Program-made: the position numbers and the translations under genes
Shown here: one piece after another, positions 57,841 to 64,000 of the stretch
Position numbering within the stretch: the first letter of the stretch is position 1
Layout of the letters: each line of letters starts with the position of its first letter
Origin: Stenogyne calaminthoides
Taxonomy: Eukaryota > Streptophyta > Magnoliopsida > Lamiales > Lamiaceae
Direction of reading: 5' to 3'
Assembly: GCA_037126765.1 (NCBI GenBank)
Contig: JBBCBC010000037.1
Location: 9,119,263 to 9,183,262, forward strand
Length of the DNA: 64,000 bases
The notes under the pieces: generated by a model
Seen by the model: the letters and a program-made list of their open reading frames with translations, nothing else
The model's database searches: none
Told to the model about the DNA's origin: nothing

Positions 57841-60089
57841 AATTATTTCAATCTGTAGTAAGACTACTAAGACACATCATCATTAATAATTAATTATATA
57901 AATGTCATAAATCATAATGATATAGTAGACACTTTTTAAATCCAAATAATTTTAAAAGGTTACTATGATTTTTTTAAACTTTGACTTGATTATTTTCAAC
58001 TACAGTAAATCTCTCTAAATTAATATTTTTGAAATGAGTGAAATTTTATTAATTTAAGATATATTTTAATTAATAAAAAATTTCAAAATATTAATCGAAC
58101 TTAAACTCAATTACATAGAAAATACATGAATATCAATTTTTTTTAAAACAAACATGAATATTAAATATATAAGTACTTAATTTTAGCCATAAAAGCATTG
58201 ACAATCCTCCATAGTTGCAATTCGAGAACGACACACTAGAGCTTTTGCATGCCGTGAAAAAAGTTCTAGATGAAATTATTTTTTTTATATTTCGGCAACC
58301 TACACAAGTGGATTGTCATGTAAAAAAAAAAAAAAATCAAGTTTGAAGTGTCACGTGAGGTGCACATACTTATTCCAACGAGATTTTAAAATTTTCGATA
58401 AAAAATAACTGAAATTAACACATTCATAATTAAAATTGAAAATTAAAGTAAAAAATTAATTACAGGACTAAAAATGAAATTATCCGAAGTTACAAGACTA
58501 AAATGATATTTTTTCAAAATATAAGGTTTTTGTGTAAAACAGTTTCATACATAAGGTGATATTCCATTTTAGTTTTTTGGGGTCATACATATTTTTCCTC
58601 AATTAAAATATAGTTGGGTTGACGGCTTATAAACTCATGAATTATAATAAATTGGACTGGTCTTATATTAATTTTTATTAAAAATAAATTCCATAAAACA
58701 ATGATTCAACGTAGAAATTAAGTTGGAGAGTTGCGGTAATTACCCATGCCCAAAGCTGAGAGCTCGATCTCATTATGTTGTTGTAAGTACCTCTGCATCA
58801 CATCGAAAGGAAAGACATTTTCTCATCAAATTAAAAAAACCAAGATACTACAACTATTACGTGCATATTATTGGAAATTAATAGATTCAGAATATAAGGA
58901 AATTGAGTTTAAGAGCTATATATCCTACTTTATATGGACAGATTTTGTTACATGTCAAACATTTATAATTCAAATTGTTGCCAAAAACTAAGACTTGGTC
59001 AATCAAGCTAGCATGAGATACTTGAATTAAAGTCCCATTAAAAAATTGAAACAAAATCCATCAAATTAATGATCTTGTTAGTGTTTTTTTTTTCATGTTT
59101 ACATTAATTATTAATTAGTTGGTGTGAAGGGTGAACTAATTGGTTATATTATTAATCACTTCTCTCTTTAAAAAAATAAAAGATAAAGTTCAAAATTAAA
59201 TAAAATTATAAAAGATTCCATCATTTGTGCACGTGAATTAATTATTTTTTTTAAATCTGTTGCACATGAATTAATATACATGTTAACTCATATCCAATAC
59301 TAATATATATATATATGAGAGAAATAATTAACCTTTGCAAGATTGACATAGAAGAATAGAGGTTTCTTGATATTGGAGACTTGAATTCTGTTCTTCTTCA
59401 GGTTGTCATTGTTTGTTTGTTTCATTGCAGCTAGTGCCATTGTCATTCACTTCTTAATTCTGTTCTTCATTTTCTCTTTTCTTTCCTTTTTTGGGTTAAT
59501 AATATGCAGCTTAGCTGATTATAAGCTAGTACTAAGGTATCAATTTGTAGAATTTATTTTATTAATTAGGAGAATTTTTAACAACATTTTGTTTTGTGAC
59601 ATGATATATATGTATAACACATGGGCTTAATTTTATTTTACTTTAATACATCCTTTTATGGTTATTTAAAGATAAGAAATGAGATATATAAAGGGAAAAT
59701 AGCCAACAAGTACATGAATTATATGTACATTAATTCATTACATATATAGTAGCTCTTTGGATGCTCATACAACTTTGCCTTTTAGTCATAAATCTAGCAG
59801 AAATAGTACCCTTGAACCTAAGCAATCACATGACAAATTTTATATCCAATAGGGACAAGAATGTCAATCCATCCTCGTCTCACAAGAAATCACTTAATTT
59901 TATCCCTTGAAACACATTCTGTAAACTTACCTTCTCCATTAACCTTAAGAACAGAGACGACTTAACGACGGGTACATATTTTCTTATAATAACTAACACC
60001 ACTTTTTTTTAAAAGCACTTTTTAGGACATATGCTTTCAAGTGATGATTAAATATTAATTTCTAGAGAATATTAATTAATAAAATAATC

Positions 60090-61156
60090 CTAGTAAGGCA
60101 TGGATGCTTGAACCCTCCTATCTTTCCTTCTTTGTAAGAATTTTTGGAGAGATCTCTTTAAGGAGAGACCTCTATTGCCATGCATTTGACCTTGCAGAGA
60201 TGCTGGGTCAACATTTTTTGACTTCTCCTCCATTTCTCTTGTTGCTACCCAAAGTATATATATTGCCTGCACATATATAATAATCATATATTTATTTTAA
60301 TATTAATCTTTTAATTATATCAAGATATTGCAAGGCCAAAATTTCTGCTATTTTTCCCTTCACGTGATTGACAAAATAATACTCCTATATGGAAAGTGCT
60401 AAACTAAGTTGCCAAAGTTCGTTTACTATATTAGGTAATTGTGTTATGACACGTGCTTCTAACTAATTAATGGGGTTTTTTAATTAAAAAAAACATTAAT
60501 GGTAATTTTTTAAGAACTCATTACTATTTATAAAAATTGTAATTAGCCTTTTTTTATTCTTTCATGCATGCATGTATAAGTAATTTAGGGGATGCTAATG
60601 ACTCGAATCACGTGTTCTTAATATTCACACACATTTTTCTAATAATTTAATTCGCACTCATATATATATATAACATTGCAAAAATGGTCAACTTAATTAG
60701 TTGAATTTTTTTTAATTCTTTAGAACATCACACAACCAATGAGACTGTACGTACCTGAAGCTCAGTTGCATCACTATTGATAATTTTAACGTGATTGTGA
60801 TCAGAGCAACTCCTACAAAAGCCAAAACAAATAGGAAATTACAAATTAAGAATTATATGTATACACAATTAAAATCGTCTCAGCATGATGCATTGCATGC
60901 ACTAATTAAAATTGAAAAAAAATTAAAGAAAATACGTACGTTTATGTAAATTAAACACCCATATGATCAATTAATTAACATAAAACACATATATATTGTC
61001 TTTCGAATCTTAAAAATTACGTCGACAAAAAAATTAACCAGCAATTAAGTGGAGTATATTTACACAAATATAAAAGATGAAAATGATGATTTAATTATCT
61101 TACCCCATCGACGACGAAGAAGCATTAGATTGAAGGTCGAGGTTGCAGTTTCTCAT
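60090..61156 (-). CDS. JAZ-type repressor without a TIFY motif (JAZ8/JAZ13-like)
   Basis: Three exons, 61104-61156, 60755-60812 and 60090-60266, give 95 aa. The C-terminus is a Jas motif (LKRSLQKFLQRRKDRRVQAS, then MPY-stop), very like Arabidopsis JAZ8 (KKSLQSFLQKRKIRIQATSPY), so it should bind MYC2-type factors in the nucleus. As in JAZ7/8/13, the LPIARR degron half is missing, which predicts weak or no COI1/JA-Ile-driven breakdown. The middle has a ZIM-tail-like stretch (SDATELQAIYILWVATREME) but no TIF(F/Y)xG, the contact for NINJA. The N-terminus MRNCNLDLQ holds a reduced LxL relic where JAZ8 has an LxLxL EAR motif. Family members are 120-150 aa or more, so this is very short. Introns are 291 and 488 bp. 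It could be a functional micro-JAZ or an early decay product. Confidence 0.75.
60361..60614. promoter_or_regulatory. Three G-boxes in intron 2 of the JAZ-like gene
   Basis: CACGTG occurs at 60361-60366, 60450-60455 and 60609-60614, all within the 488-bp intron 60267-60754. G-boxes are the binding site of MYC2 and other bHLH/bZIP factors, and JAZ genes are usual MYC2 targets. A further CACGTG lies upstream of the gene at 62429-62434. Confidence 0.55.
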
Positions 61157-61246
61157 TTTTCTTCTTCAATTTCTATAAGTTTCTTCTAGATATGTTCAAT
61201 TTATTTTTTTCACTCACATTCACCTAAATAAATAGAACTCTATAGA

Positions 61247-61252
61247 ATATAT
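61247..61252 (-). promoter_or_regulatory. Candidate TATA box of the JAZ-like gene
   Basis: On the minus strand TTTTATATATTC lies about 90 bases before the start codon. This is a normal distance for a short leader. The AT-rich surroundings lower the certainty. Confidence 0.4.
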
Positions 61253-64000
61253 AAAACTTGGGAGAATTTATTCACGATATTGAAAAAATTGTAAAGTGTT
61301 TGTGCCTTTTTAGTGTAGAATTTTGAAAGTGGGGTCACAAGTGACATATAGGTGGTTAGAAAATTAACCCTAGCTAAGGTAAAATTAAAAATGTTTAAAG
61401 ACATGTGAAAAATGTTGCATATAATCCCCCATGTGATCAAAATATCTCCCACTTTACTGTTCCACTATACATTATAACTGGGCAACTTGTCGTGCTTCTT
61501 TTTTATGGATGTACTTAATTTAGTGTTTTTTTTAAAGTCGGATTAAATCCCTATTTTAATTATTTTTTTTTTTCTACAAGAAAATTAATATGGAAATGCA
61601 CATTTAATAAAATTTGTCTCGTACAGTTGATAAACAAATTAATTACATTAGGAGCGAGCCTTGCATATATAGGCAGGTTCGACCAAAATAGAATTATATA
61701 TAGAATTGAACTCAAATGATTTTCGTACGTACTCTAATGCGTACATATATATATTAATTATATACATGCATCTTAATTTATATTAATGCTTTAATTTTTG
61801 GATATGTTAGTAACTTAATATGTTTATTATACTGTTTCAAAGTATTTTGACTCTTATTTTTACAAATATTCCTTTTTTACCACCATTAATTGTATATGGT
61901 TTTCAGATTCAACACTTTTCAGTTTTGAAAGTTAGCAACTCAAAGATTCTTGTGTATTTGTACAAATGGTCTTTTAGATTAATTTCTATTTGAGATACTT
62001 ACAAATTATTAACTATATTTCTTTTAGATTAATTTCTATTTGAGATAAAACTGATATTATATATAAATCACTAACTGCATGTTCATAATTTGATATTTAA
62101 AGAAATAGATTCATCTTGAACTCGTGTAATTTTTTTTGAATTAATATATAGATTTTTTTTATATAAACTCAATATTTTATTTGATTCATTTGTGTCAAAA
62201 GAATCCAATTCACACATTTTAATGATAGTTTTGTGAACAGTTGTTCCAAAATATCTAATATAGTAAAAATTTGGGGGGACACCTACTCTACCAATTCGAT
62301 ACCTTAGCAAGATAATATTTGTGAGCTGGTTTCCTAATAAGGAAATATTATTACGTTATAAGTGACAATTATATTTAGAGGTTAGTTTGGCCGTTTTATG
62401 CTATATGGTGAAAGCAAAACGTGAGCTTCACGTGACCTATGTGTTATATCTCTAAGATATTTAATTGATTGCTTTTTTTTTCATGCCAAAAATTCCAAAC
62501 CTATAAAAATATGCTTCTTCTCTAACATATTTAATAGGTTGCCTCTTGCCTTTGGACATGCATGCCAAGAATTCAAAACTAAAAATCAGTTTTTCCAACG
62601 TACATGTGCAATGGATATTTATATGTTCATTCATTCATTTACATATTAATAAAGTAGGGGTCCAATCCAAATGATGTATTTATAAAGATATGGCTCATTA
62701 GTATGTGCTTAATTACTTTCCCTTAAAGATTTAAATTAATTTCTTCACATTGGGTAAAAATTTTGCTTAGAAAAAAATAATCATGGGCCTACTTGCCTTT
62801 TAACTCTTTCATTTTATATATTCAATTGTTATAGACCTCTTATTTATTAAAGAAAAATGTGATAATTAATATTATCATAAACATTTGTAGCACAGATAGA
62901 AGGGATTTTTTTTTTTGATGATACCGTATAGGGATAATATTAGATATATGGATAAAAAGAAAAGGAACTAGAAAAGAGAGATTTGTAAAAATTATACTGA
63001 AATAAGGGTGTTGGTCTTGGTAAAATATAGCAAAAAATCATTAAATTCATTAGGACTCGTGAAAAATGTTTTTGTGATGTATTGAATTCATTCACAATTT
63101 CACATGGCACAACTCTTAGAAGTGGAAGGAAACAAAAGGTTATTGCTTCCATGTGCCAATTTTTCTTTTTCGAAGACAGATATTTTCAGTGGAGTGAAGA
63201 GAGTATTAGATATATGAAATTTAAAGTATTACTTGCGCTATAAAAAGTAAAAAATACAATGTTAAAATCCAAGCCATGTAGAATAAAAAAATCATAAATT
63301 TTGTGTCATTGTTAGAAAAAGTAAATAAACGAATTAAATTCATATTTTTTTTAAAAGTTCTGACTTTTAGATGAGATGAAATTCTTTTAATAATTCATAT
63401 AAACTTTGATTAAAATGTTTGCCTATCGAGCTCAAACACAAGACCAAACTTTACAAAATATATAGTTTTTGCTCTTGTTTAATACTATAAGTGATGGAGA
63501 TGAGATTCCAATGACGATGTTGATTTATTATAATTACGATATAATTAGAAATTTAGTTATTAATGTAGTTAATTTAATTTATTAACATTTATTATGTTTT
63601 CATAATTAATGATTTTTTTTATTTAAGAGTCGGTTTTATAACCTATTCATTTGATTAAGAATATGAATTAAAGAAATTGAGAATTGCTCGTATTATTCCT
63701 CATTGTCGATATTTCAATAAGAATCAACAGAGATTGAGAAGATTGTTTAGTATAGTTCACGCTTCTCCTGCATCAGTAAGTGAATCAAGTCAAATTTTAT
63801 TGATCAATCTCGAACCAAATATCAAAACATTTGATTTTATTTGAGCTCTATCTAAGATGGGGTTGAAGAATAAAACGAGTACCAGCAGTACATAAATAGT
63901 TTTCTCAAATACTAAGATGTGGGTTAGCCTTTAGACTATCTTTATTCACAATCCAACCCAACCAAACCATTAATAAACAATTCATTTCTCACTCATCCAC
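61253..64000. other. AT-rich spacer to window end
   Basis: No gene seen. It should contain the JAZ-like promoter, including the G-box at 62429. A 20-base phrase TTTTAGATTAATTTCTATTT occurs twice (61973 and 62023). The open frames here are short and lack protein-like composition. Confidence 0.55.

Larger units (their letters stand above)
55260..60089. other. AT-rich spacer
   Basis: About 4.8 kb of very AT-rich sequence between the FLK-like and JAZ-like genes. It contains a pair of diverged direct duplicates (56251-57420) and a 41-codon ORF at 57715-57840. The 81-codon frame at 58746-58991 shows no protein-like character. Confidence 0.6.

Noticed and set aside
58746..58991. 81-codon plus-strand ORF, and on the other strand an exon-like piece near 58747-58790
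   Set aside because: The plus-strand frame looks random. The minus-strand piece (RYLQQHNEIELSALGM) has splice-like borders, but its phase does not match the 57715-57840 ORF, so no gene model could be built.
1..64000. CRISPR arrays, phage, bacterial operons, LTR retrotransposons, tRNA or rRNA genes
   Set aside because: None was seen. Sequence composition, introns and repeats are those of a plant nuclear genome. tRNAs were not searched with a covariance model, so a single one could have been missed.

Overview
The window is nuclear DNA of a flowering plant, almost certainly a core eudicot. It has AT-rich intergenic DNA, many short GT-AG introns, proteins that read like asterid orthologues of Arabidopsis genes, and abundant MITEs of plant type. 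An origin in Lamiales is a guess from protein flavour only. No bacterial, viral or organellar segment and no CRISPR array was seen. Exon boundaries were worked out by hand from splice sites, reading frame and remembered protein families.

Layout: (1) 79-1363 (+), the 3' end of a NUFIP1-like gene (snoRNP assembly). (2) 1364-6800, a repeat-rich spacer with two copies of one MITE family and an element with palindromic ends. (3) 6823-11796 (+), a complete seven-exon P4-ATPase (lipid flippase, ALA1-like) with short repeats in three introns. (4) 12283-20757 (+), a tandem F-box cluster: a copy lacking its 5' end, an intact 389-aa copy, and a 763-aa copy in which two whole F-box/FBA modules are fused in one uninterrupted ORF. 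A scrap of a CC-NBS-LRR gene lies between the last two. (5) 21507-24516 (-), chlorophyll b reductase NOL, 13 exons, one GC-AG intron. (6) 25373-35050 (-), a DEAH/DExH RNA helicase (DExH3-like), 19 exons. (7) 35051-42389, a transposon-rich spacer with a hAT element (8-bp target duplication) inserted in a larger fold-back element, plus a broken gene fragment. (8) 42390-45518 (+), an RBBP5-like WD40 subunit of COMPASS. (9) 46564-47656 (-), an RTM2-like small-HSP/membrane protein gene with a frameshift in exon 1. (10) 49375-50399, a Mutator-like element with a 9-bp target duplication. (11) 50718-53954 (-), an FLK-like three-KH protein with a coding minisatellite. (12) 55260-60089, AT-rich spacer. 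(13) 60090-61156 (-), a small JAZ-type repressor without a TIFY motif and with three G-boxes in intron 2. (14) 61157-64000, AT-rich spacer with no gene seen.

The genes are unrelated housekeeping or regulatory genes and do not form one pathway. The main structural point is that ALA1, NOL, DExH3 and RTM2 homologues lie in the same order as the Arabidopsis block I remember as At5g04930-04900-04895-04890, with the F-box cluster and the RBBP5-like gene interrupting it. I found no clearly new biological system. The best candidates for novelty are the double F-box protein, the TIFY-less JAZ with its intronic G-boxes, and a family of short elements whose ends are near-perfect palindromes.
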